Assembly: GCF_013377785.1 (NCBI RefSeq)
Contig: NZ_JABXWT010000001.1
Span: 797,533 to 861,532, forward strand
Reading direction: 5' to 3'
Length of the DNA stretch: 64,000 nucleotides
From: Ruegeria haliotis
Lineage (GTDB): Bacteria; Pseudomonadota; Alphaproteobacteria; Rhodobacterales; Rhodobacteraceae
Position 1 is the first letter of the stretch. Each line of letters begins with the position of its first letter. The notes under the pieces are model-generated. The model had not been told where the DNA came from and did not search any database. It worked only from the letters and a program-made list of their open reading frames with translations. Position numbers and translations under genes: made by a program. Below are positions 44,492 through 52,895 of this stretch, piece after piece.

Positions 44492-44986
44492 TTAGAACGG
44501 AATCTCGTCGTCGTCGATTCCGCCCGATGCCGGTGCAGGCGCGCTGGATTGTCCGCCATACGGATCACTACCACCATAGCCGCCCCCGGCCTGACCGCCG
44601 CCATAGCCGCCTGATTGTCCGCCGCCACCTTCGCCGCGGCCGTCCAGCATGACGAGTGTAGAGCCGAACCCTTGCAGGACAACTTCGGTCGAATACCGGT
44701 CTTGCCCGGACTGGTCCTGCCACTTACGCGTCTGCAGCTGCCCCTCGATATAAATCTTTGAGCCTTTTCGCAGATATTGCTCGGCTACCCGAACGAGACC
44801 CTCGTTGAAAATCGCGACCGAGTGCCATTCGGTGCGTTCCCGACGCTCTCCTGTGTTGCGGTCTTTCCAGTTTTCCGATGTGGCAATGCGCAAATTGCAG
44901 ACTTTGCCGCCGTTCTGGAATGTTCTCACCTCGGGATCGCGGCCAAGATTACCGACCAAAATGACCTTGTTGACTGAACCCGCCAT
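44492..44986 (-). CDS. ssb: Single-stranded DNA-binding protein
   Basis: A 164-residue SSB. The OB fold occupies about residues 4-112 ([30 protein letters not shown]). A glycine-rich linker follows with repeated GGY and GGQ. The acidic tail DDDEIPF recruits repair and replication partners. No LexA-type direct repeat is visible upstream, although ssb is damage-inducible in some relatives. It starts 205 bases from the divergent transglycosylase gene. Confidence 0.96.
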   Translation of the reverse strand: MAGSVNKVILVGNLGRDPEVRTFQNGGKVCNLRIATSENWKDRNTGERRERTEWHSVAIFNEGLVRVAEQYLRKGSKIYIEGQLQTRKWQDQSGQDRYSTEVVLQGFGSTLVMLDGRGEGGGGQSGGYGGGQAGGGYGGSDPYGGQSSAPAPASGGIDDDEIPF

Positions 44987-45191
44987 GTAATTCCCCGTTC
45001 TGTTTTAACTTGAATGCGCCGAATCTGGCGCTGCGTGTCTTTGCGACCCTATACGGCCTGCGTCATGGTTAAAATACAGTAGATGGCGGCAACACTGGGC
45101 AAGAATCCTTTCCACAATCTTTACCAAGCTTTCATTTTTGACTGGAATACCTATACTCCGACTGGTTTCTGAACGAGCGGGATAGGCATTG

Positions 45192-45764
45192 ATGCGTTCT
45201 CTGGTTATTGGTTTTTCTATTCTGTGCTTTGCGCTGGGTTCGGCGCAGGCTGAAACGCTTTCCAGCAAAAGCCGTAAGGATATTTTCCTAAAACAGGCCA
45301 AAATTCTGGATTCGCGCGCGGCGACGCAATACCGCGGCTCTGAGCGGTTGAAGCCCAAAGTGGCGCAGGGGCAATTCAACAAGCGTTATAGCGGAAAGTA
45401 TCGCGGTCAGTATTTGTCCATGGCCCGCCAGGCGGCGCGCCTCCATAATGTCCCCGAAGAGCTGTTCTTGCGCCTTGTTCAGCAGGAAAGTGGCTGGAAC
45501 CCAACTGCTAAGTCGCACAAGGGTGCGCTTGGGTTGGCTCAGCTTATGCCGCAAACGGCTGACCTGTTGGGCGTAAATCCGCATGACCCGAAACAGAACC
45601 TCGAAGGGGGTGCGCGGTACCTGTCGTGGCAGTATCGCAAGTTCAAATCCTGGCGCCTGGCGCTGGCCGCTTATAACGCTGGCCCAAAGGCGGTTGAAAA
45701 GCATGGTGGGGTTCCGCCGTACAAGGAAACCCAGAATTATGTGAAAGTGATCTGGGGCGGTTAG
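45192..45764 (+). CDS. Lytic transglycosylase (SLT domain)
   Basis: A 190-residue exported murein-cleaving enzyme. The signal peptide ends near GSAQAE (about residue 20). A basic linker precedes the SLT domain (about 72-190), with catalytic glutamate E99 in VQQESGWNP. The other family motifs are [13 protein letters not shown] and [22 protein letters not shown]. The ATG at 45192 was preferred to the TTG directly before it. There is no lipobox, so it should be a soluble periplasmic protein. Confidence 0.9.
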   Translation: MRSLVIGFSILCFALGSAQAETLSSKSRKDIFLKQAKILDSRAATQYRGSERLKPKVAQGQFNKRYSGKYRGQYLSMARQAARLHNVPEELFLRLVQQESGWNPTAKSHKGALGLAQLMPQTADLLGVNPHDPKQNLEGGARYLSWQYRKFKSWRLALAAYNAGPKAVEKHGGVPPYKETQNYVKVIWGG

Positions 45765-45859
45765 AGATCGTGCTGCAGTGCAGAGCGTCTGTTTCTTGAT
45801 TGAAGGCAGCCAGACAATCTAACCTGATAGAGTACGGCCCAGAACAAGGGATGCTCTTG

Positions 45860-46822
45860 ATGCCAACTGACCGACCGCAGATACCTAAGGAAACCATGGC
45901 CAACTGGCAGCAGCTGGTCGATCTTGTGGCGCAGCTTGCGGATGTTCCTGCCAGTCTGATCATGAAGACGGATGCACCGGATCATGCGGTGCTGATTACC
46001 TCGGATCACCCCGAGAATCCCTATCCTGTTGGGTTGAGCTTTCAATTGAATCCCAAACTCTATTGTCAGGGCGTTTTCCAACGGGACGGAGAGCTTGTAG
46101 TCGAAGATGCTGCCTGTGATCCGGCATGGTCCGATAATGATGATATGGAGCATGCCATGTCATTTTACATCGGCCTGCCATTGAAGTGGCCGGATGGGTC
46201 AGTCTTTGGCACGATTTGCGTTCTGGACCGCAAACGCAATCGTCGTGCCTTGTTGTTCCGCGAGGGGTTGGCTCAATTCGCGCGCATGGTTGAGTCGGAT
46301 TTGGCTTTGCTGCAAGAGGTTTACCTGCGCCGAGCGCTTGAAGAAAAGTTGAACGAAACGCTGGCGCAGCTTGAAACCCGAGTGACGGATCGTACGCGTG
46401 AACTGCAGGAAACCAACACGGCATTGCGGGTCTTGCTGTCCAGCCTTGATGATGATCGCAAAGGCCGCGATCACGAGATTGTCGAGCAAGTTCGCAGCAT
46501 GGTCCTGCCGTATCTCGACAAGGCGCGCAGTCATTTGGGAAAGGGCGAGGTACAGCACGTGTATCTCGATTTGGCAGAGAGTAATTTGAAAGAGATAACT
46601 TCTTCGATGTCGGACAAGTTGAACGACGCCTTTGCTGTCATGACGCCGACTGAGATTGAGATTGCGCAATTGGTCATGTTCGGCAAAACGACGAAGGATA
46701 TCGCAAAGGCGTTGTCGCGCGAAACCTCGACCATCGATTTCCACCGCAACAACATCCGTCGAAAACTTGGTCTTGAGGGGCGGGATCAAAACCTGCGAAC
46801 CCATCTGATCGCGATTTCGTGA
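45860..46822 (+). CDS. GAF domain LuxR-family transcriptional regulator
   Basis: A protein of about 320 residues. An N-terminal GAF-like sensor (about 15-155, with SFYIGLPLKWPDGSVFGTICVLDR) is followed by a coiled coil (about 155-205), a helical segment resembling a histidine-kinase-like linker, and a C-terminal LuxR helix-turn-helix. The last is seen in MTPTEIEIAQLVMFGKTTKDIAKAL and STIDFHRNNIRRKLGL. I chose the ATG at 45860 because AAGGG lies nine bases upstream. The same frame is open from a TTG at 45800. The signal could be redox or a small ligand. It is followed by a Tat-exported metallo-beta-lactamase-fold gene, with an inverted repeat between. Confidence 0.83.
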   Translation: MPTDRPQIPKETMANWQQLVDLVAQLADVPASLIMKTDAPDHAVLITSDHPENPYPVGLSFQLNPKLYCQGVFQRDGELVVEDAACDPAWSDNDDMEHAMSFYIGLPLKWPDGSVFGTICVLDRKRNRRALLFREGLAQFARMVESDLALLQEVYLRRALEEKLNETLAQLETRVTDRTRELQETNTALRVLLSSLDDDRKGRDHEIVEQVRSMVLPYLDKARSHLGKGEVQHVYLDLAESNLKEITSSMSDKLNDAFAVMTPTEIEIAQLVMFGKTTKDIAKALSRETSTIDFHRNNIRRKLGLEGRDQNLRTHLIAIS

Positions 46823-46827
46823 ACGGT

Positions 46828-46852
46828 TAATATGGGGTTCCTCCCCATATTA
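46828..46852. repeat. Perfect 10-bp inverted repeat between regulator and MBL gene
   Basis: TAATATGGGG (46828-46837) and CCCCATATTA (46843-46852) are separated by TTCCT. It begins six bases after the regulator stop and ends 99 bases before the next gene. No T run follows on either strand, so it is not a classic terminator. A dyad of this size suits a dimeric regulator, possibly the LuxR-type protein encoded just upstream. Confidence 0.6.
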
Positions 46853-46951
46853 TCCCCTGATTATTCCGGTCTGAGCCAATGTGCGGTGACTTGCTAACCT
46901 CTCAGGAAGGGCATGGAAAATACCACGCCTGTCTAACAGAGAGGAGCAATA

Positions 46952-47938
46952 ATGGATCGCAAAGATCTGAAACCGACTTTCCTGAAAGGCGACAAGGATG
47001 CGCTGGCACCAGGGCTTTCGCGCCGGTCTTTCTTCATGGCAGCTGGGGCCGCGGGTGTTGGGGCAGGGGCATCACTACTAGGCGCAAAACCGGCGCAGGC
47101 CCAATCGCAAGCCTGGCTGCAGCCGGGCAACAATAATCACGTCATTGACCTGCAAGGCTCGACCGGGCAGGCCAGCACCGGGGTAGTCGGGGTCGACTAT
47201 TATGGTCATTGCGCCATCAAGATCACCTCGCCCAGTGGTGCTACGGTTCTGTTTGACCCATGGCGGGACGATCCCTCTGGCGCATGGGGGTTGTGGTTCA
47301 AAAATGAGTTTCCCCAGATCCCGGTGGATATCACCATGTCCACCCATGCGCATTTCGACCATGACGCTATTGAGCGGCCAAACTCGACCATGGTGCTGGA
47401 TCGGATGGCGGGGAATTTCGAGTTCGCGGACCTCAAGATTGCGGGTTTCGCCGACAAACACGCCTGCGTTGCACCCGGGTGGTACGACTGGACAAATGCG
47501 CTGGCTGAATTCGGCGTCGAGGCGTGCCCACCCAACAATGTCGGGCATATGGACATGGTCGTCTATCTTGTTGAAACGGGGGGCATTCGGACGCTGATCT
47601 GGGGCGATAACCGTCACAATCCGCCACAAGAGTTCTGGGATTCAATTGGCGAGGTCGATATCCTGACATTGCCGGTTGACGGGTCGGAACATATCCTCAG
47701 CTTTGATCAGGGCAATGATATCGTGGCCAAGCTGAAGCCCAAGATCATTATCCCGACGCATTACCTAAACGAAGCCACTTCGTACACGTTGACAACGCTG
47801 CAAGCAGCGGACGAATGGGTCAAAGGCCAGCAGAGTTACAAGATTCTGGACAGTGCCAGCCTGCAGTTGGAGGCCGGTGATGTGAAGGGGATGAATCAAG
47901 AGTTCATGTACTTCGGGAGCAACGTTCTAACCGGCTGA
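46952..47938 (+). CDS. Tat-exported metallo-beta-lactamase-fold hydrolase
   Basis: A 328-residue protein. A Tat signal (SRRSFFMAAGAAG, cleavage near AQAQSQ at residue ~51) predicts export of a folded metal enzyme. The mature part is a metallo-beta-lactamase fold. The metal motif appears as THAHFDHD (about residue 131). Further ligand candidates are in DNRHN and in IIPTHYLN. The layout resembles UlaG-like lactonases and phosphodiesterase relatives, but the substrate is unknown. AGAGGAG precedes the ATG. The GAF-LuxR gene is upstream, and a strong terminator follows. Confidence 0.85.
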   Translation: MDRKDLKPTFLKGDKDALAPGLSRRSFFMAAGAAGVGAGASLLGAKPAQAQSQAWLQPGNNNHVIDLQGSTGQASTGVVGVDYYGHCAIKITSPSGATVLFDPWRDDPSGAWGLWFKNEFPQIPVDITMSTHAHFDHDAIERPNSTMVLDRMAGNFEFADLKIAGFADKHACVAPGWYDWTNALAEFGVEACPPNNVGHMDMVVYLVETGGIRTLIWGDNRHNPPQEFWDSIGEVDILTLPVDGSEHILSFDQGNDIVAKLKPKIIIPTHYLNEATSYTLTTLQAADEWVKGQQSYKILDSASLQLEAGDVKGMNQEFMYFGSNVLTG

Positions 47939-48013
47939 AGATCAATAACCGGGGTCACCACTCACAACTTACCCCAAGCGCCGTCTCCCCACGTGATATC
48001 GCGGCGCACACAG

Positions 48014-48042
48014 AAAGGGCCGGTCAGTGACCGGCCCTTTTT
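48014..48042 (+). terminator. Terminator of the MBL-fold gene
   Basis: A 12-bp perfect stem (AAAGGGCCGGTC at 48014-48025, GACCGGCCCTTT at 48029-48040) with a 3-base loop and T run. A matching A run on the other side lets it also end the convergent ABC transporter transcript, whose last gene stops at 48059. Confidence 0.9.
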
Positions 48043-48058
48043 AATGCTCTTGGGTCAC

Positions 48059-50146
48059 TCATTCGGCGGCGATTTTGATGACCGGTTCCATTCGGGCCAG
48101 AATGTCCTCGGCCAGATGGCATTTGACCTGATGGCCATCAGTCAATGTTTTCACCGGAGGCATATCCGAATCGCATCTGCCATCCGGGACTTCAGATTTC
48201 CAACGGCATCGCGTTTGGAACGGGCAGCCCGGCGGCGGGTCCATGGCTGACGGGATGTCGCCTTCCAGCACGATGTGTTCTTTCTCGATCGATGTATCCG
48301 CAATGGGCACCGCGCTCAGCAGTGCTTCGGTATAGGGATGGTAGGGTGGCGAGAAGACCTGATCCGTCGTACCCAACTCGACCACATGACCCAGATACAT
48401 CACCATAACCCGGTCACTGAGATAACGGACAATGGACAGGTCGTGGCTGATAAACAGCAAGGTTGTCTTGTGCTCTCGCTGAATCTCCATCAACAGGTCG
48501 GTTACAGCCGCCTGAACGGACACGTCGAGAGCCGAGACGGGTTCATCGGCAACAACGATCCGCGCGTCCCCGGCAAAGGCCCGGGCGATACCCACACGCT
48601 GTTTCTGCCCACCTGAAAGCTGCCTCGGCATCCGTTCAGCAAACGCGCGGGGCAGTTTCACCAGATCCAGCAACTCCAGCATGCGTTGTTTACGTTCGGC
48701 CTCAGAGTTGCCGATGCCAAAGATTTCCAACGCACGAATGATCTGACGGCCAACGCTCATCGACGGGTTCAGCGTGTCGAACGGGTTCTGAAACACCATC
48801 TGAACCTCGCCAACGGTCTTGGCATCGCGCTCTTCGATCGGCATGTCCTCGATGTTGCGGTTATCCAGCAGGATTTGCCCATCGGTTGCAGTTTCCAGAC
48901 CCATCAGGACCTTGGCAAAGGTCGACTTGCCACACCCGGATTCGCCCACGATGGCCAGAGTTTCGGATTCATGCGCTTCGAAACTCAAGGTTTCGTTGGC
49001 TTTGACGACCTTTTTTGTGCCCCCACCGAACAGCGCATTGGCAGCCACCTCATAGTACTTCTTGAGGTTGTCCATTTTCAGAACAACACGGCCAATTTCG
49101 CCTTTGTCCTTCTGCTCAGCCAAGGTGATTGGGGCGTTCCAGTCAATCTCCTGAAACTTCAGACAGCGCGTGTGGTGGCGATCATTGCCCGGAACCGCGT
49201 CCATCAGGATGTTCTGCGCGTCGCAGCGACCTTCTTCGAAATAATCGCATCGTGGGCCAAAATTACAGCCGGACGGGCGCTCATGGGGCAGGGGGAAGTT
49301 GCCCGGAATGGCCACCAGTGGGCGTGAGTTCTTATCTGCACCAGGCAGCGGGATCGACCGGAACAGCGCCTGAGTATAGGGGTGCTGCATCTCGTCGAAC
49401 ACATCCTTGATCGAGCCGCGCTCGACCGCTTCGCCGGAATACATCACACACAGCCGGTCGCAGGTCTCCAGAACCAAACCCAGATTGTGCGAAATGAACA
49501 GCATCGAGGTGCCGTATTTCTTGCCCAGATCCTTGACCAATTCGACAACCGCCGCTTCAACTGTCACATCCAGCGCAGTGGTCGGTTCATCCAGAATCAA
49601 CAATGACGGTTTGGACATCAACGCCATCGCGATCACGATCCGCTGTTGCTGACCGCCCGACAGTTGGTGCGGAAAACTGTTTAACATCCGCTCGGGGTCG
49701 GGCAGGCGCACATCCGTGACCACTTCCAACGCGCGGGCATAAGCCTCATCCTTGCTCACGCCTTCGTGGATCATCGGCACTTCCATCAATTGTCTGCCGA
49801 TTTTCATCGCCGGGTTCAGCGAGGCCATCGGTTCCTGATAGATCATGGCGATCTCGTTGCCGCGAATATCGCGCAGCTCTTCGGTAGACATCTCGCTCAG
49901 GTCGCGACCTTTGAATTTGATCGTACCGCCGACGACGCGCCCATTTTTACCGAGATCTTGCATGACGCCTAACGCGACGGTGGATTTGCCGCATCCGGAC
50001 TCGCCTACCAGCCCCACGGCCTCGCCGGGTTGCACGCTGACCGAAAAGTCCATCACGGCGGGAATTTCCCGAAGGCGAGTGAAGAATGAGATCGACAGCT
50101 TGTCAATCTCTAGGATCGGGCCGTCATATTCCGCCATTTTATTCAT
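48059..50146 (-). CDS. Fused double ATPase of a peptide-family ABC importer
   Basis: A 695-residue cytoplasmic protein with two complete ABC ATPase units of the oligopeptide/dipeptide class, joined as in GsiA. Walker A GESGCGKST is at 48-56 and again near 408. Signatures are LSGGQQQRIVIA and LSGGQKQRVGIA, and both units have LDEP-type or VADEP Walker B motifs. The peptide-transporter C-terminal cysteine-containing segments are also present (GCNFGPRCDYF, GCPFQTRCRW), probably binding an iron-sulfur cluster in relatives. GAGGAG precedes the ATG. It closes the operon that starts with the binding protein at 54566. Confidence 0.95.
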   Translation of the reverse strand: MNKMAEYDGPILEIDKLSISFFTRLREIPAVMDFSVSVQPGEAVGLVGESGCGKSTVALGVMQDLGKNGRVVGGTIKFKGRDLSEMSTEELRDIRGNEIAMIYQEPMASLNPAMKIGRQLMEVPMIHEGVSKDEAYARALEVVTDVRLPDPERMLNSFPHQLSGGQQQRIVIAMALMSKPSLLILDEPTTALDVTVEAAVVELVKDLGKKYGTSMLFISHNLGLVLETCDRLCVMYSGEAVERGSIKDVFDEMQHPYTQALFRSIPLPGADKNSRPLVAIPGNFPLPHERPSGCNFGPRCDYFEEGRCDAQNILMDAVPGNDRHHTRCLKFQEIDWNAPITLAEQKDKGEIGRVVLKMDNLKKYYEVAANALFGGGTKKVVKANETLSFEAHESETLAIVGESGCGKSTFAKVLMGLETATDGQILLDNRNIEDMPIEERDAKTVGEVQMVFQNPFDTLNPSMSVGRQIIRALEIFGIGNSEAERKQRMLELLDLVKLPRAFAERMPRQLSGGQKQRVGIARAFAGDARIVVADEPVSALDVSVQAAVTDLLMEIQREHKTTLLFISHDLSIVRYLSDRVMVMYLGHVVELGTTDQVFSPPYHPYTEALLSAVPIADTSIEKEHIVLEGDIPSAMDPPPGCPFQTRCRWKSEVPDGRCDSDMPPVKTLTDGHQVKCHLAEDILARMEPVIKIAAE

Positions 50147-50180
50147 CGTGTTATCTCCTCGCGAGAGTCAGGGATTCCCC

Positions 50181-50230
50181 TTCATCTGGCTAAAAATACC
50201 TCGGGGGGTCCCGGGGGCTGGCCCCCGGCC
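50181..50230 (-). repeat. Roseobacter-type intergenic element with hairpin
   Basis: The stretch between the permease and the ATPase gene reads TTCATCTGGCTAAAAATACC, then a run of G, then a GC-rich hairpin (CCGGGGGC at 50211-50218, GCCCCCGG at 50221-50228). Elements starting with this phrase are, from memory, scattered between genes of Rhodobacteraceae. I find only this one copy here. It may tune read-through or mRNA decay inside the operon. Confidence 0.55.
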
Positions 50231-50239
50231 TTGATCACA

Positions 50240-51703
50240 TCAGTCCTTCAGACTTTCCTCGCGCAGGCCATCCGCCAGCAGGTTTAGACCCAGAACCAGT
50301 GACAGAAGGGCAAACGCAGGTGGCAGGGCAGGGTGCAGGTAGATCGACAACAGCTTACGCCCCTCGTTGATCGTAGACCCCCAATCCGGGCTTTCCGGCG
50401 GCAGACCCAGACCAAAGAAACCCAAGGTTCCCAAAAGGATGGTTGTATAGCCGATGCGCAGACAGAAATCGACGATCAGCGGCCCGCGCGCGTTGGGCAG
50501 GATTTCCCACAGCATGATGTACCATGGGCCTTCGCCGCGGGTTTGGGCCGCAGCCACGTAGTCCCGTGTCTTGATGTCCAGTGCCAGCCCGCGCACGATC
50601 CGGAACACGGTGGGTGAGTTCACAAAGACCACTGAAACGAACACCACCAGAATACCTCCCGGAATGTCGAACAAATCCAGATAGGTTGGCAGTCCCCAGA
50701 TGCTGTAGTCGTCTGTGTTGATCACAAACCCATTGGTCGAGATCAACGACAAGTACAGCCAGAGGGCAACACCCAGCACCCCGATCAGCAGTGGCGTGCG
50801 GAAATTCGGCCGCGTGTAATAGCGTGAATTCAGAAGGACGCTGATGAACACAATGGGAAAGACAAACAACACCGCGGCCATATAGTTTGGCACACCGGTC
50901 GCCACGATCTCGGGCGTGACCAGCAGGTAGAACAGCAAGATCACCGGGAAGGCCAGGATCAGGTTGGCCAGAAACGACAGGAACGTGTCCAGGCGACCAC
51001 CATAATATCCGGCTGGCAAACCCAGAGTGATACCGACCATGAAGGCAAACATGGTTGCCAACGGCGCGATCTGCACCACGATCCACGCCCCCTTGACCAT
51101 CCGGCTAAAGATGTCGCGGGCAAGGTTATCGCCGCCCAGAAGATACCAGGCATATTCCCCGTCTTCCAGATTGGGCAGGGGCGTTCCGGGCACTTTGTTC
51201 TTCATGCCTGAAACCTGCACCAGAGGGTCATGAGTCACGATCAGATCGAGTGCGCCGAATATGCCCGTGAACACCCAGAACATGACAAGGCCAAAGCCGA
51301 TCATACCGATTGGGCTATCGTAAAGCTTGCCATACAGGCCCAACCGTCGCTTGAAAGCAATCGACATGGCAAACAGAATGATCAGAGCGAGCCACACGGG
51401 CAGAAACTGTTGAGAAATCGCACCGATAATGCCTGCACTCGTACCCATCACGATCCCCAGTACCGCGTAGGCCAGTGCCAGTGCGACACAGGCGACGAAA
51501 CTGTACCACAGGGCCAGTTGGGTAAGCCCGCGTACGCCGCCACTGGAACTTACAGTTCCATCCGGGTTGACGGTAACTTGTGCTTCGGGCAGGACAATGC
51601 TGCTGACCATCCAGATTACAATTGATAACGCCAACGCAGCCAATGCGATCATAAGGATCGGATTGAGAAAGGCGATAGAGCCGGTCCAGCTTAGAGGTTC
51701 CAT
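50240..51703 (-). CDS. ABC transporter permease (DppC-like), extended
   Basis: A 487-residue inner membrane permease of the peptide/nickel family, well above the usual ~300. The core is recognised by LGGDNLARDIFSRMVKGAW, the ATPase-contact loop DYVAAAQTRGEGPWYIMLWEILPNARGPLI, and the ending SPDWGSTINEGRKLL with GLREESLKD. About 170 residues precede the core and contain extra membrane segments (near 10-35, 65-92 and 98-116). A further insertion in the middle (about 290-350) adds hydrophobic stretches. It is 12 bases downstream of its partner permease gene. Confidence 0.9.
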   Translation of the reverse strand: MEPLSWTGSIAFLNPILMIALAALALSIVIWMVSSIVLPEAQVTVNPDGTVSSSGGVRGLTQLALWYSFVACVALALAYAVLGIVMGTSAGIIGAISQQFLPVWLALIILFAMSIAFKRRLGLYGKLYDSPIGMIGFGLVMFWVFTGIFGALDLIVTHDPLVQVSGMKNKVPGTPLPNLEDGEYAWYLLGGDNLARDIFSRMVKGAWIVVQIAPLATMFAFMVGITLGLPAGYYGGRLDTFLSFLANLILAFPVILLFYLLVTPEIVATGVPNYMAAVLFVFPIVFISVLLNSRYYTRPNFRTPLLIGVLGVALWLYLSLISTNGFVINTDDYSIWGLPTYLDLFDIPGGILVVFVSVVFVNSPTVFRIVRGLALDIKTRDYVAAAQTRGEGPWYIMLWEILPNARGPLIVDFCLRIGYTTILLGTLGFFGLGLPPESPDWGSTINEGRKLLSIYLHPALPPAFALLSLVLGLNLLADGLREESLKD

Positions 51704-51715
51704 GATCTATCTCCC

Positions 51716-52762
51716 TTACGAAATACGGATGCGAGGGTTGAGGTAGACATAGCCGATATCCGAGATCAGCTGCGTCACCAGCACCACAAAGACCGACACG
51801 ACCGAAATCGCCAGCAACAGCTGAATGTCATTGTTGCCTGCGGCCTGAACCAGCGCCCAGCCAAAGCCCTTGTAGTTGAACAGGGTCTCGACAATCACCA
51901 CACCATTCAGCAGCCATGGGAACTGCAGCATGATGACGGTAAAGGGTGCAATCAGTGCATTGCGCAGAGCGTGCTTCATGACAATGTTCGGAAACGAGAC
52001 GCCTTTAAGTCGTGCGGTTCGAATGTACTGCGCAGTCATCACCTCGGTCATCGAAGCCCGCGTCATCCGTGCGATGTAACCCATTCCGTACAAGGCGATG
52101 GTCAGCACTGGTAGAAAGAAATTCTCGAAAGTCGGGTTATCCATCGCTTGGGTCGCAGTGCCCTTGAACCATTTCAAACCCACCGTAGACGAGGTGAAAA
52201 TGGCGATAAAAATCACGCCGGATACATATTCCGGCGTTGCGGTGGTGATGATCGAGAATGTCGACAGCGAGCGGTCCAACGCCGATCCCTCGCGCATCCC
52301 CGCCAGCACCCCAACCAGCAGCGCCGAAGGCACCATCAGGACCAGAACCCAGAACATCAGGTAACCCGTGTTCCCAAGACGTTTGGCAACGATCTTGCCA
52401 ACCTCATCCTTGAAGACGGTGGAATAACCCCAATCCCCTTGAAGAACACCGCAATACTTGGCTGTGTTTTCGGCGGTCGAGCCGGGCCGCGTGCAGGTCC
52501 CAAGGAACGTGCCGTCATCAAGTGTGTTGGTGAAACCCGGCATCACGCCCAGCCATTGGCCGTATTTGACGAGTGTCGGTTGCAGGAACCCGCGATTATC
52601 GAGCCAAGTCTCGACCTGTGTGTCGGACATGCGCTGGTTACCTTGGGTTTTGGCAAGCTTTTCCAGGTTCGGGTAGAGGTTGGTCAGAAAGAAAACCACG
52701 AAAGTAAGACACAATGCCGTAAGTAGCATGACGCCCAACCGTCGGAGAATGAATAGTCCCAT
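51716..52762 (-). CDS. ABC transporter permease (DppB-like)
   Basis: A 348-residue permease, the partner of the DppC-like protein. It begins FILRRLGVMLLTALCLTFVVFFLTNL as in DppB. The ATPase-contact loop is MTEVMTAQYIRTARLKGVSFPNIVMKHALRNALIAPF, and it ends near LISDIGYVYLNPRIRIS. There are six predicted membrane helices and a large periplasmic loop. Substrate unknown. The gap to the binding-protein gene is 133 bases. Confidence 0.94.
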   Translation of the reverse strand: MGLFILRRLGVMLLTALCLTFVVFFLTNLYPNLEKLAKTQGNQRMSDTQVETWLDNRGFLQPTLVKYGQWLGVMPGFTNTLDDGTFLGTCTRPGSTAENTAKYCGVLQGDWGYSTVFKDEVGKIVAKRLGNTGYLMFWVLVLMVPSALLVGVLAGMREGSALDRSLSTFSIITTATPEYVSGVIFIAIFTSSTVGLKWFKGTATQAMDNPTFENFFLPVLTIALYGMGYIARMTRASMTEVMTAQYIRTARLKGVSFPNIVMKHALRNALIAPFTVIMLQFPWLLNGVVIVETLFNYKGFGWALVQAAGNNDIQLLLAISVVSVFVVLVTQLISDIGYVYLNPRIRIS

Positions 52763-52895
52763 GATGGCCCCTGTTGTTCAGGTGTTCTGCAGATCGGTGG
52801 ACCATTGTTTGGCCTCGGACATCCGACCCCGTGTCGGCCTGTCTGCAGCTGGAAGGGGCGCCAGTTACAGGCGCCCCCAGGGAGTTCGGCAGATC

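Noticed and set aside
44987..45020. Possible LexA box upstream of ssb (GTTC followed after seven bases by ACTT)
   Set aside because: The second half does not match GTTC, so the site is not credible.
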